Source of the DNA: Acinetobacter sp. A47
GTDB taxonomy: Bacteria; Pseudomonadota; Gammaproteobacteria; Pseudomonadales; Moraxellaceae
Length of the DNA stretch: 64,000 nt
Reading direction: 5' to 3'
Assembly (NCBI RefSeq): GCF_000805455.1
Contig: NZ_JSUS01000032.1
Location: 496,001-560,000 of the forward strand
Of this stretch, positions 1 through 8,433 are shown piece by piece. The notes under the pieces were generated by a model. That model worked only from the letters and a program-made list of their open reading frames with translations, did no database searches and was not told the DNA's origin. The translations under genes and the position numbers were made by a program. The number at the start of each line of letters is the position of its first letter. Within the stretch, counting starts at the first letter, position 1.

Positions 1-855
1 ACCTGTATGCAAGTATGTACCTCTTTATTAAAGGCACAGAAAATACAGCAGACCCGATTAAGTTATCATCAACGCCTTACAACCATTAAGTGCTATCCAA
101 TTGGCGTCAATCCCGAGGCGATCCAGAAAGCTTCGCAACAGTTTATTGATGTTCAGGACTTTATTACCCGCCCGGTCGAACTCAATGCAGCCAAAACCAT
201 TATCGGGGTTGATCGTATTGATTATTCAAAAGGCTTGCTGGAACGCTTTCTTTCTTATGCTGAATTTCTGGAGAAATATCCTGAATACCGGCAGCATATC
301 CAGCATTTACAGATTGCTTGCCCTTGTCGGCTTGAAGTGCCTGCCTATCATCGTCTGTTTGAGCGATTCAAGATCAAGGTCGAGATGATTAATCAGGAAT
401 TTGCACAGGAAAACTGGCAGCCTGTGGAATGTATTTATGATGCGGTTAAACATCATCATCTCATGCAAATCTATCGTCAGGCCGATATCTGCTGGATCAG
501 TTCAATACGGGATGGAATGAATCTGGTGGCCAAGGAATATATTGCAGCCCAGAATCCGTCTAATCCGGGTGTATTGATCCTATCCAAATATGCCGGGGCG
601 GCAGAGCGCATGACCGCAGCAATTCTGGTCGACCCGACAGACAAGACGGCGATGGTGAATGCCCTGAAGATAGCGCTGGAGATGCCACGTCAGGAACGCA
701 TTTCACGATATAAACAACTGATGAAAGGTTTAAAAGATTTTGATATTAATGATTGGCGCAATGCATTTCTTAACGACTTACAGGACAAAACAGCTTTACA
801 GGATTTCAGATTTATGGGAATGCGTAACGTTAACCCGATTTATCAAAACCTATAG
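1..855 (+). CDS. otsA: Trehalose-6-phosphate synthase, 3' part (start outside window)
   Basis: C-terminal part of a GT20 glucosyltransferase that makes trehalose-6-phosphate from UDP-glucose and glucose-6-phosphate in the cytoplasm, the first step of trehalose synthesis for osmotic and desiccation protection. The frame is open from base 1, so the true start lies upstream. About 284 codons remain of a family usually 450-480 residues long. Visible motifs are VDRIDYSKG, the RDGMNLVAKEY donor-binding segment, and the SKYAGAAE segment followed by LVDPTD. In the usual arrangement otsB lies upstream of otsA, but that is outside the window. The gene ends convergently with the next one across a strong hairpin. 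Family assignment is secure; the missing N-terminus cannot be judged. Confidence 0.93.
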   Translation, partial: TCMQVCTSLLKAQKIQQTRLSYHQRLTTIKCYPIGVNPEAIQKASQQFIDVQDFITRPVELNAAKTIIGVDRIDYSKGLLERFLSYAEFLEKYPEYRQHIQHLQIACPCRLEVPAYHRLFERFKIKVEMINQEFAQENWQPVECIYDAVKHHHLMQIYRQADICWISSIRDGMNLVAKEYIAAQNPSNPGVLILSKYAGAAERMTAAILVDPTDKTAMVNALKIALEMPRQERISRYKQLMKGLKDFDINDWRNAFLNDLQDKTALQDFRFMGMRNVNPIYQNL

Positions 856-870
856 TTTTTCTCTTTGCAA

Positions 871-900
871 TGACTGGCAATATCCAGATATTGCCAGTCA
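871..900. terminator. Hairpin between convergent genes
   Basis: Perfect 13-bp stem (TGACTGGCAATAT with its complement) and a 4-base loop, lying between the stops of otsA and the facing MFS gene. There is no clear T-run on either side, so it may act as a bidirectional transcript end or as an mRNA 3' stabiliser. Confidence 0.55.
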
Positions 901-912
901 ATAGATGCAACT

Positions 913-2103
913 TTATTTCACTTCAGTAAAACGGTTTAAGGCCACAATCATCAATAACAAGGCAGACAATATAATGAAAACCGTACTTAACCCGACCAGT
1001 TCCCCGATCATGCCAATAAAGGCCGGCCCGACCAGAATGCCGGTATAAGCCAATGTCGACACACATGACAGTGCAACTGCGCTTGCCATGACTTTCTGAC
1101 GGCCAGCACGGGAAAACATGATCGGTACAATATTGGAACATCCCGCTCCAACCAGCACATAGCCCGCTAGTACCAGCCACCAGTGTGGCGCAACACTGAC
1201 CAGTGCCAAACCAGCAGCGGCACAAATCGCGCTATAGCTGAGCAGTTTTTTCTCACCAAAATAGCGGATCAGATAATGCCCGGTAAAACGTCCGGTGGTC
1301 ATGGCAATTGCAAAAAAGGTATACGCCAGTCCGGCAAAAGCAGTATTTACCCCATATTCATGGGTCAGATAAATCCCGCTCCAGTCCATTGCGGCACCTT
1401 CTGTCATGAAAATGATAAAACAGGCGATACCAATCAACACAATCAAGGGCTGTGGCAAACGCTGAGCTAGAGTCTTTTTAGCGGCAGACTGCTGTTCAGG
1501 AGCAGTATTTTCTACAGCTTTTATACTCAGGGGAACTGACAGAAAAGCGATTACCACCAAAAGCAGGCTTACTGCAAGCGCACTGATCCAGGGTGAAATC
1601 CCCAAGGCAAGCAAGGCAGTCACGGTTAGTACACCCGCCAGGCCACCCAGACTGGCCATCCCATGAAATCCGGACATCAGTGATTTCAGGCTGTTTTTCT
1701 CTACCACCACAGCCTGGATATTCAGCGCAACACCCAAACTACCTGATGCCGTACCGAATAAGAATAAGGAGATGGCCATCATTAAAGGCGTACTACATAA
1801 GCTTAGGCCCGGTAGCAAAACGGCCAGCAGTAATAAAGCGAAACCAATGGGTACACGGCAGCCAATCCGCTGCACAATTTTACCTGTTGCAGGCATGGCC
1901 AGCATCGCACCTAAACCACCGCATAATAGCAACAAGCCAAAATCTGCATGGTTAAAATGCAGGCGCTGCTGTGCAAAAGGAATCAGCGGAGCCCAGGCAG
2001 CCGTCGCAAAACCCAGACTGAAAAAGCTGAAGCGAGTGGAAAGACGTTGAGCACTTAATTGAATTTCAGGATCAACAAGGGCAGTTCTGGAAAAAAGGAT
2101 CAT
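913..2103 (-). CDS. MFS transporter, YbjJ/FucP-like
   Basis: Inner-membrane major facilitator protein of 396 residues with about 12 hydrophobic segments and a polar central loop near residues 195-215. The charged loop after the second helix (GKIVQRIGCR) matches the MFS motif A position. The layout and the GFHGMASLGG segment resemble YbjJ and other FucP-like sugar or unknown-substrate carriers. The gene stands alone on the minus strand, converges on otsA, and has a hairpin about 60 bases before its start that may be a terminator for upstream transcription or an attenuator. Substrate unknown. Confidence 0.8.
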   Translation of the reverse strand: MILFSRTALVDPEIQLSAQRLSTRFSFFSLGFATAAWAPLIPFAQQRLHFNHADFGLLLLCGGLGAMLAMPATGKIVQRIGCRVPIGFALLLLAVLLPGLSLCSTPLMMAISLFLFGTASGSLGVALNIQAVVVEKNSLKSLMSGFHGMASLGGLAGVLTVTALLALGISPWISALAVSLLLVVIAFLSVPLSIKAVENTAPEQQSAAKKTLAQRLPQPLIVLIGIACFIIFMTEGAAMDWSGIYLTHEYGVNTAFAGLAYTFFAIAMTTGRFTGHYLIRYFGEKKLLSYSAICAAAGLALVSVAPHWWLVLAGYVLVGAGCSNIVPIMFSRAGRQKVMASAVALSCVSTLAYTGILVGPAFIGMIGELVGLSTVFIILSALLLMIVALNRFTEVK

Positions 2104-2164
2104 TTAATACCATCCACACAAATTAACTCAGATCTTCCATCTCAAATAAACTTCCATAGAAAAA

Positions 2165-2205
2165 CCCCTGTGGATCTATAGAGCAGTTCTATAAATTCAC
2201 AGAGG
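2165..2205 (-). terminator. 18-bp hairpin upstream of the MFS gene
   Basis: An 18-bp stem with three G-U pairs and a 5-base loop. On the minus strand it is followed by five T, and on the plus strand by four T. It lies about 60 bases before the MFS start, so it could stop read-through from sulP or act as an attenuator of the MFS gene. Confidence 0.45.
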
Positions 2206-2494
2206 CTTTTATGGCGAAATTATACACAAAATTACATGAAAAACATCTTTTTTTACAAATATAAATCTATTAAATATCAAATACTTAATTTCAAATTTAC
2301 AATAAAATTAAACTGTTTATTTCTAAGGTTTTTTTGATTTTTATAAAAATATACACTCATCAGCTGAAGCATATTCATATGCTTAATCCGCATCTTTATA
2401 AAATAATGAAGCATTTTGTTTGTATAAGAAAAGTTTCAGATGAGCCTTACACATCTTTATTTTTTTAATGATTAAAAGCTGACGCTGAAAAGCA

Positions 2495-2520
2495 AAACCC
2501 CCTGCCAGCGCAGAGGGTTT
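2495..2520 (-). terminator. Rho-independent terminator of sulP
   Basis: Read on the minus strand, a GC-rich stem (AAACCCTCTGC pairing with GCAGGGGGTTT, with a bulge) is followed by a T-rich tract, about 25 bases after the sulP stop codon. Confidence 0.75.
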
Positions 2521-2544
2521 ATTTTTTATTTTAACTACAACCGC

Positions 2545-3999
2545 TTAGATTTTGGCATGGGTGCCATATTGGTCAATCATGATTGAACTGGCTTGATTCA
2601 GTCCCCGGATAGTGACATCGACACCATTTTTCTGGAATTTACTCACTACCGTATCCAGCATTGCCACTGAGGTCACATCCCAGATATGAGAATGGGTTAA
2701 ATCAATAATCACCTCTTTTACCCCTTCTTTAAAGTCAAAACATTGCAAGAACTTTTCGGATGAACTAAAAAAGATTTGTCCATGTAGTAGATATAAACGT
2801 GCCGGACCTTCAAATGAGGTCTTCACATGCATATCATTTTCCAGTTTGTTGGCCAGGAACAACGCCGATAGCAGCACACCGGTTAATACCCCTAACGCCA
2901 GATTATGTGTGGCCACCACCACGGCAACGGTTGCGACCATCACCACATTACTGCTCTTTGGATTGGAACTGAACTGGGTAACCGATTTCCATTCAAAGGT
3001 ACTGATCGAAACCATGATCATCACCGCCACCAAAGCCGCCATCGGAATGACTTTGAGCCAGTCACTCAGAAACACCACCAGAATCAGTAAAAACACCCCC
3101 GCACAAAAGGTCGATAATCTGGTCAGGCCACCTGATTTTACATTAATCATGGATTGACCAATCATGGCACAACCAGCCATGCCGCCCATGAAGCCCGAGG
3201 CGATATTGGCAATCCCCTGTCCCTTACACTCTTGAAACTTGTCACTGGGTGTATCGGTCATTTCATCGACAATCGTGGCGGTCATCATCGATTCCAGCAG
3301 GCCGACCACTGCCATGGGAATGGAATAAGGCAGGATGATCATCAATGTTTCAAGATTTAAAGGAATATCAGGCAACAAAAACACAGGCAACGTATCCGGC
3401 AATGCGCCCATATCGCCAACTGTTCTGAGATCCAGCCCCATAGACATTGCCATCAGGGTAATGATGATAATGCACACCAACGGCGATGGCAGCAGCTTTC
3501 CGAGCTTTGGAATCAGGGGAAATAAATAGATAATGGCCAGACCGAGGGCAACAAGGGCATATACATGCCATGTGACATGCATCAGTTCGGGTAACTGGGC
3601 CATAAAAATCAGAATGGCTAAGGCATTGACGAAACCGATCACTACAGATTTTGAAACGAAGCGCATCAACTTGGCCAGTTTAAGATAGCCCGCAATAATC
3701 TGAAATACACCTGTCAGGATGGTGGCTGCCAGTAAATACTGCAGTCCGTGTTCCCTGACCAAAGTAACCATCAGTAAAGCCATGGCGCCTGTTGCAGCAG
3801 AAATCATGGCTGGACGACCACCGACAAACGAAATTACCACTGCAATGCAGAAAGAAGCGTACAGGCCAATTTTTGGATCGACACCTGCAATAATGGAAAA
3901 TGCAATCGCTTCTGGAATAAGTGCCAGACCGACCACAAGCCCGGACAAAATATCCCCGCGCATATTGGAGAACCACTGTTCCCGAACATTGGATAACAT
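2545..3999 (-). CDS. SulP-family anion transporter with STAS domain
   Basis: Inner-membrane SLC26/SulP transporter of about 484 residues. The membrane part (residues about 5-370) starts with DILSGLVVGLALIPEAIAF, the characteristic first-helix sequence of the family. It carries the GFMGGMAGCAMIGQ segment and ends in a cytoplasmic STAS domain (about 385-484, with DLTHSHIWDVTSVAMLD). Family members carry sulfate, bicarbonate or dicarboxylates; the substrate here is not readable from sequence. I chose the ATG at 3999 (MLSNVREQW), with an AGG about ten bases upstream, over a start 20 codons earlier that lies in the structured leader. The gene has its own terminator and a structured 5' region. Confidence 0.9.
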   Translation of the reverse strand: MLSNVREQWFSNMRGDILSGLVVGLALIPEAIAFSIIAGVDPKIGLYASFCIAVVISFVGGRPAMISAATGAMALLMVTLVREHGLQYLLAATILTGVFQIIAGYLKLAKLMRFVSKSVVIGFVNALAILIFMAQLPELMHVTWHVYALVALGLAIIYLFPLIPKLGKLLPSPLVCIIIITLMAMSMGLDLRTVGDMGALPDTLPVFLLPDIPLNLETLMIILPYSIPMAVVGLLESMMTATIVDEMTDTPSDKFQECKGQGIANIASGFMGGMAGCAMIGQSMINVKSGGLTRLSTFCAGVFLLILVVFLSDWLKVIPMAALVAVMIMVSISTFEWKSVTQFSSNPKSSNVVMVATVAVVVATHNLALGVLTGVLLSALFLANKLENDMHVKTSFEGPARLYLLHGQIFFSSSEKFLQCFDFKEGVKEVIIDLTHSHIWDVTSVAMLDTVVSKFQKNGVDVTIRGLNQASSIMIDQYGTHAKI

Positions 4000-4117
4000 G
4001 AAATAGCCTATTGATATATTTTTAAATAAAGGCCAGTGATGTGATATATACATGCACACGACTACACCACATCACCAGTCAAAGTGATGAGTTAATTTTC
4101 AAGCAAGAGAAATCAAC

Positions 4118-4236
4118 TAGGGTGGCGTAAGCTGCATAAGATGAATGAACAGATCAGAATGGAGGGTGGCGCCAGACTAACATAGAGATAAGATGATGTC
4201 TAACCGTCTCTTCACGACCTTGAAGAACCGCCACCT
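4118..4236 (-). ncRNA. Candidate structured leader RNA upstream of sulP
   Basis: On the minus strand, AGGTGGCGG (4236-4228) can pair with either of two downstream copies of CGCCACCCT (4171-4162 or 4127-4118), giving mutually exclusive long-range stems. Inside the loop are a CTTCA/TGAAG hairpin and an arm around 4175-4200. Another hairpin (CATCAC/GTGATG) follows at about 4072-4090. This looks like a switchable 5' leader, or a separate small RNA, ahead of sulP. I cannot match it to a named riboswitch class. Confidence 0.4.
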
Positions 4237-4248
4237 GTCTATCCAGGC

Positions 4249-4272
4249 AAAAAAATACCGCCTTGAAGGCGG
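4249..4272 (-). terminator. Intrinsic terminator (GGCGG hairpin plus T-run)
   Basis: Minus-strand CCGCC/GGCGG stem with a TTCAA loop, followed by TATTTTTTT. It terminates transcription coming from the gene at 4341-4790 before the sulP leader begins. Confidence 0.75.
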
Positions 4273-4293
4273 CCGCTGCAGTCCAGCGATTGC

Positions 4294-4326
4294 AGAAGTA
4301 TGAGGGGTTCGGAGCCTCATACTTCT
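4294..4326. terminator. 12-bp hairpin after hypothetical gene
   Basis: Perfect 12-bp inverted repeat AGAAGTATGAGG / CCTCATACTTCT, starting 15 bases past the stop of the minus-strand gene. It forms a tandem termination region with the next hairpin. Confidence 0.6.
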
Positions 4327-4340
4327 TTAGCACAAATTGT

Positions 4341-4790
4341 TTAACTCATTGAATGTTGTTTAAATTCTTCACTTTTAAAATATGAAACCAGTTCGTCATA
4401 ACAGTTCTCTTGTGCAGGAGGAAGCAATTCTTTGATCTGATAATGAACAGTAAACTCTGGTGGTATGTTTTCAAGAATTGGTGGAATCTTTTTCTTGCCT
4501 CCGATGGTTATTCTCTCAATAAATCCTGCGAGCCATAAAATAAACTCGTCCTGATATTTATGATGAGGCACCAGACTGACATCAATATTCAGGGCATCTT
4601 CACGAACAGGTTGCTGGAAACCTTCCTGGAAATCGATATACTGGTACAGTAACTTCATTTCTGTCCCCTTGATTTCCTCTCTCACTTCTTTAATTAAAGC
4701 ATTTAAATACTCAACAGGTTTTTGCGTAAATTTCTTTTCATCTTTAAACTTGTTATAAACTTTTTCGGCTATACGCAAATATTGTGGCAT
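4341..4790 (-). CDS. Hypothetical protein, 149 residues
   Basis: I do not recognise this protein. It is soluble, rich in charged residues, and largely helical by composition in its first 60 residues (Lys/Glu heptad-like stretch about 5-55), with no signal peptide or membrane segment. The ATG at 4790 is chosen because GGAGG sits nine bases upstream; the frame extends ten codons further but without a ribosome site. It is monocistronic, followed by two tandem hairpins. Codon use resembles its neighbours, so it is probably a real, perhaps genus-restricted, gene. Confidence 0.65.
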   Translation of the reverse strand: MPQYLRIAEKVYNKFKDEKKFTQKPVEYLNALIKEVREEIKGTEMKLLYQYIDFQEGFQQPVREDALNIDVSLVPHHKYQDEFILWLAGFIERITIGGKKKIPPILENIPPEFTVHYQIKELLPPAQENCYDELVSYFKSEEFKQHSMS

Positions 4791-4959
4791 TTCTTCTATC
4801 CTCCATTTTCTTCTACCCAAAACAAATTATGGAGACAACCAGGTTATCATTTGTAATGATTCTTTAGTTTTATTTTTACTATGTAACTGTAATGTATAGA
4901 AAAAATACCAACCTTCCTGCTCAGGATTTGCAAGAAAACAATCGTAGAATAGGTATTTT

Positions 4960-5175
4960 TTAGCACTTTTGAACCTTGACCAAATCGACCAGGCCTTGCC
5001 CTGTTTCCTGCTCTACATGCTGATAAACGATTTGTAAAATCTTTCTGGTTTCCAGCGTTTTTAAATAGTAGAGAACATTTTGCATTTCATTAAGTTCATA
5101 ACCTTGACCTATAAACAGGAACTCACCTATACCCAGCCGGGAAATATGTTGTTCCAGCAGCATGTATTTACTCAT
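4960..5175 (-). CDS. Small hypothetical protein, 71 residues
   Basis: Unrecognised small soluble protein starting MSKYMLLEQH, with a leucine-rich helical middle and a C-terminal Val/Lys-rich tail ending in Cys. The start at 5175 is preceded by a purine-rich stretch (GGGAACGGACG); a longer reading starting 14 codons upstream lacks a ribosome site. It lies alone in AT-rich sequence on the same strand as the 4341-4790 gene. No function can be suggested. Confidence 0.55.
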   Translation of the reverse strand: MSKYMLLEQHISRLGIGEFLFIGQGYELNEMQNVLYYLKTLETRKILQIVYQHVEQETGQGLVDLVKVQKC

Positions 5176-5565
5176 CGTCCGTTCCCATGACTTTATTTGT
5201 TTTTTAATAATAAGCACAAAGCCAGAACTTAAAAAATGTTTCTTACCATTTCAAAACAACCCGCATCAGATAATAATCAAGAAAATGTATAATTTTACAA
5301 AGAAATATTTTTTAATAATCCATACATCTAAAAAGATATATTTGTATTTAGCAAACTCCAGCCAGTTGGTATTGTTTCAACCAAGCCAGACATTATCTTT
5401 TTTTGTTTTTCTATAAATATCAGGTCTTGTTTATCAACTTATCATTGGCGTATATAATTTTACATGTGATAATAATATTAACAATTTAATAAATAAACAT
5501 ATTTAAATCTTACATTTAATCAGGTTTACTAGAAGTAATGCTGATAACTTGAAGAATGAGATCAA
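5176..5565. other. AT-rich divergent intergenic region
   Basis: About 390 bases between two divergently read genes, very AT-rich. A TATAAT at 5453-5458, with weak -35 candidates around 5428-5435, could be the promoter for the gene at 5566. Nothing else is evident. Confidence 0.4.
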
Positions 5566-6036
5566 ATGACTTACCAGAACGAAGTACAGACGTTAACCAA
5601 TCTTGCAACGACCTTCCGGGAAGCTCTAGATCATGTGACCAGCGGTTTTATCACAGGCGCCTTTAGTAAATTTCCCAAAGAATGCGGTTCAGATGCTTGT
5701 GAACTGCTGCAATATTATTTATTTAATGTACATTATATCAAGCCAGACTACCGGGTCGGAAAAGTCCAGATTTCTTCACGCACACCAGAAATTGCTCATT
5801 GTTATCTTGTGGTGAACGGGATCATTCTGGATATTACAGCTGATCAGTTTCACAAAGAATGGTTCCCCAAAGTAATTGTTTGTGAAAGTGCACAGTACCC
5901 TTTAACGCCTTATTTCAAATATGTACGTAGTAAATCGGGTCAAGAGCTGTTGCCGCTAAACCCTTACCTGCAATCGATTTATAATCAGGTTATCCAGTAT
6001 CTCGAAACAAAGTCAAAACAAGTTAATTTAAAATAA
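5566..6036 (+). CDS. Uncharacterised protein with possible Cys-His-Asp triad
   Basis: A 156-residue soluble protein of unknown function. C40 (in FPKECGSDAC), H78 (in EIAHCYLVVNG) and D89 (in IILDITADQF) are spaced like the catalytic residues of papain-like or NlpC/P60-type cysteine hydrolases. In that fold the Cys begins a helix, and the His and Asp/Asn/Gln sit on adjacent strands. The HxYLxVNGxILDxTADQF pattern is the most distinctive stretch. No signal peptide or partner domain is seen. The gene is monocistronic and lies between unrelated genes. The family assignment is inference from motif spacing only, and a non-enzymatic role is possible. Confidence 0.7.
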   Translation: MTYQNEVQTLTNLATTFREALDHVTSGFITGAFSKFPKECGSDACELLQYYLFNVHYIKPDYRVGKVQISSRTPEIAHCYLVVNGIILDITADQFHKEWFPKVIVCESAQYPLTPYFKYVRSKSGQELLPLNPYLQSIYNQVIQYLETKSKQVNLK

Positions 6037-6137
6037 ATCCCCCTGCCATAATTGCTATTAAAATATTGATATTCTACTTTTTAAAATCTTTCAGGTACGC
6101 ATTCATAATAAATACTCCATACGTACAAACAGGTAAA

Positions 6138-7025
6138 TTAACGACTATTTAGTACCTGACTTTTATTTAAATGCTCGACAAAGTGATGCATATTGGTGGC
6201 CCATTTACTTCTATCCTGATCTGCAATCAGATAAGTATGCATCGGTGTAAGCAGATCAAGGTCATGGACTTGTACCCGATCAGCAAAATGAGACTGCCGG
6301 ATATAACTGATCGGCAAAATTGCAAGCCCAACATCCAGACTGACACAACTGATGATCCCGTCCAGACTGCCCATTTCAATGATGCTGGCGGCTGGTAAAT
6401 GACAGGAAGACAAAAATAGGTCTATTATTCTGCGATAACTACAGCCCTGTTTAAATGCAATAAATTTCTTTTGCATCAGCTCTTGTTTTGACAGGGGTTC
6501 GGAGCATTTTTGTGAAGAAATCAATACCAGTTTCTCTGTCCAGACATGAACGTTAAACATGCCTTCAATCGGGTCAGGACTGGCAACAAAAGCACAATCG
6601 AGCCGGGAGCTTTTTACCCAATCAATTAAATCCCGACTCGGTGCTGTCGTAAGTGAAAATTGAAAATCTGGTAAAGACTGCTGTAAATCGTGAAACAGGG
6701 CGGGCAGCCGCACTGCTGCTGTCGTCTCCATACTGCCAATTTCGAGGGGAAATGCGGCAGCAAGTGTGGTATTGCGGAAAGTATCCAGAACTTCCCTTTG
6801 AAGATGGAGCATTTGCTTGGCATAACCATATAGCTGTTGACCCGCCCGGGTCGGCTGGATCGGATGATGCCGATGCAGTAGTTCCACATTCAGCTCTGTT
6901 TCCAGTTTTTTTATATGGCTGGTGACATTGGACTGCACCGTATGCAGTGCCCTTGCCGCTTCAGAAAAGCTGCCTAAATTCACCACACTCATAAAAATCT
7001 CTAAAGACTTAATCTGCATCGCCAT
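6138..7025 (-). CDS. LysR-family transcriptional regulator
   Basis: LysR-type regulator of about 295 residues, with an N-terminal winged helix-turn-helix (about residues 1-60: SFSEAARALHTVQSNVTSHIKKLE) and a periplasmic-binding-protein-like effector domain (about 90-290). It is divergently transcribed from the MFS gene at 7267, the classic arrangement for a LysR activator and its target. An ATG at 7025 and another at 7019 follow a GTG at 7028; none has a well-placed ribosome site, so the exact start is uncertain by a few codons. A dyad in the divergent region is a plausible binding site. Effector unknown. Confidence 0.88.
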   Translation of the reverse strand: MAMQIKSLEIFMSVVNLGSFSEAARALHTVQSNVTSHIKKLETELNVELLHRHHPIQPTRAGQQLYGYAKQMLHLQREVLDTFRNTTLAAAFPLEIGSMETTAAVRLPALFHDLQQSLPDFQFSLTTAPSRDLIDWVKSSRLDCAFVASPDPIEGMFNVHVWTEKLVLISSQKCSEPLSKQELMQKKFIAFKQGCSYRRIIDLFLSSCHLPAASIIEMGSLDGIISCVSLDVGLAILPISYIRQSHFADRVQVHDLDLLTPMHTYLIADQDRSKWATNMHHFVEHLNKSQVLNSR

Positions 7026-7054
7026 CACTATTTGAGATACTTCCTATCAATTCA

Positions 7055-7071
7055 AATCATTTTACATGATT
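7055..7071. promoter_or_regulatory. Candidate LysR-box dyad
   Basis: Perfect inverted repeat AATCAT-N5-ATGATT containing the T-N11-A pattern of LysR binding sites. It lies 30-50 bases upstream of the LysR gene in the divergent control region. Confidence 0.4.
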
Positions 7072-7126
7072 AGCGCAGCTTGTTTAAATTTTATTGAATT
7101 TTTCCAAAATAAGACCCTGATTCAAA

Positions 7127-7252
7127 ATGAACATGTCTAAACTTATATTTTTAATCTGTATTTTAAGTTGCTTTAGCTATGGACTGTTTTTAGTCGATAC
7201 CAAGATTTTTGGCAAAGCACGGCCTCTAGACCACATTGACTATCGTGATTAA
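7127..7252 (+). CDS. Possible small membrane protein, 41 residues
   Basis: A 42-codon frame ends 14 bases before the MFS gene on the same strand. The product would have one hydrophobic segment (about residues 5-23, KLIFLICILSCFSYGLFLV) and a short charged tail. There is no clear ribosome site before ATG 7127 or ATG 7133. It may be a real small membrane protein translated with the transporter, or chance; conservation would decide. Confidence 0.3.
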   Translation: MNMSKLIFLICILSCFSYGLFLVDTKIFGKARPLDHIDYRD

Positions 7253-7266
7253 AACAGAGATTGAAA

Positions 7267-8433
7267 ATGTTCAGACCAAATGCAGTTACCTCCACCAGAC
7301 AACCGATGCTTCGATCTGCATATAGTGCAGCGCTGGTCATGGCAATCGGGATGGGGTTTGGCCGCTTTGCCTTCACGGCGGTCTATCCGCATATGATTGA
7401 AGAAGGCATTCTGGATTTGCATCGTGCCGGCGTTGCAGCCTCTGCCAACTATGCCGGCTATCTGCTGGGAGCGTTATTGGCCATCAGGCTTCGGTCACAC
7501 AGTAGCTATGCAGGTTGTGTCATAGCCACGGCAGGTTCCATACTTTGCCTGTTCTTTCTTAGCCAGACCGATTCCGGTTTGCTCATTATTGTGATTCGTG
7601 CTCTTGCCGGCGGGTTCAGTGCATTGGCTATGATTTCTGCGTCATTATGGTTGCTTGAATACCAGAAACAAACCCGTCAGGCGCCTGTTTTATATGCAGG
7701 CGTTGGTCTGGGCATTGCCTTATCTGCCGAACTTCTGGTGTTCGGTACACAACAGGGCTGGCATAGTAAAAGCTTATGGTTATGGCTGGCTGCTTCAGGT
7801 CTTGTGCTTGGTCTCGCCGCACTGGCAGGCATATCCACCTCCCAGCCTCAATCTGTTGGCACATCTTCCATGACACAGGCCAGTACTCAAACGCCACAAG
7901 CCCTGCCATTGATCCTGATCTATGCACTGGCAGGCTTTGGTTATATTATCACGGCAACCTATCTTCCCTTGCTGGTCAAACTGGCTTTACCAGAGTCTGA
8001 CGCTGCACACATCTGGGCAATCTTCGGTTTAGGTGCGATTCCTTCCTGTTTTTTCTGGCATTATTTCCATTCTAAACTCGGAACGCGAGTCGCTTTGTCA
8101 GCCAATCTGGGCTTGCAGGCTTTAGGGGTGATCTTTCCCCTCCTTGTCCCGAACACGTTGGGATATCTGTTGAGTGCCTTTATGGTAGGTGGAACATTTA
8201 TGGGAACCGTGACTATCGCCATGCCTGTTGCCCAGCGAATTGCACGTCACCGCCACAGTCATTTAGTCGCCAGCATGACTGTGGTCTATGGGCTGGGGCA
8301 GATTATCGGGCCAGTCGTCGCAAATACTTTATTTTCTATCAGTCATACTCTTGATCGTTCACTGATAATCGCAGCGATCGCATTATTGATCGCCACACTG
8401 ATTTGTCTTAAATCGGTTAGGTCAGTCCATTAA
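7267..8433 (+). CDS. YbfB/YjiJ-family MFS transporter
   Basis: Inner-membrane MFS-like protein of 388 residues with about 12 hydrophobic helices. The conserved opening GMGFGRFAFTAVYPHM, followed by ANYAGYLLGAL, is the hallmark of the YbfB/YjiJ family, whose substrates are mostly unknown. I use ATG 7267; an in-frame TTG lies two codons earlier. It is divergent from a LysR regulator that probably controls it. Its stop codon overlaps the stop of convergent mobA by two bases, with no room for a terminator between them. Confidence 0.85.
   Translation: MFRPNAVTSTRQPMLRSAYSAALVMAIGMGFGRFAFTAVYPHMIEEGILDLHRAGVAASANYAGYLLGALLAIRLRSHSSYAGCVIATAGSILCLFFLSQTDSGLLIIVIRALAGGFSALAMISASLWLLEYQKQTRQAPVLYAGVGLGIALSAELLVFGTQQGWHSKSLWLWLAASGLVLGLAALAGISTSQPQSVGTSSMTQASTQTPQALPLILIYALAGFGYIITATYLPLLVKLALPESDAAHIWAIFGLGAIPSCFFWHYFHSKLGTRVALSANLGLQALGVIFPLLVPNTLGYLLSAFMVGGTFMGTVTIAMPVAQRIARHRHSHLVASMTVVYGLGQIIGPVVANTLFSISHTLDRSLIIAAIALLIATLICLKSVRSVH

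Larger units (their letters stand above)
2104..2544. other. AT-rich intergenic region, no gene seen
   Basis: About 440 bases, strongly AT-rich between 2210 and 2470. It holds only the hairpin at 2165-2205 and the sulP terminator at 2495-2520. No convincing reading frame or RNA gene. Confidence 0.6.

Noticed and set aside
5162..5416. 84-codon plus-strand frame in the AT-rich gap
   Set aside because: Composition is that of random AT-rich DNA (Phe/Ile/Leu/Lys), no ribosome site, and it overlaps the start of the minus-strand small gene.
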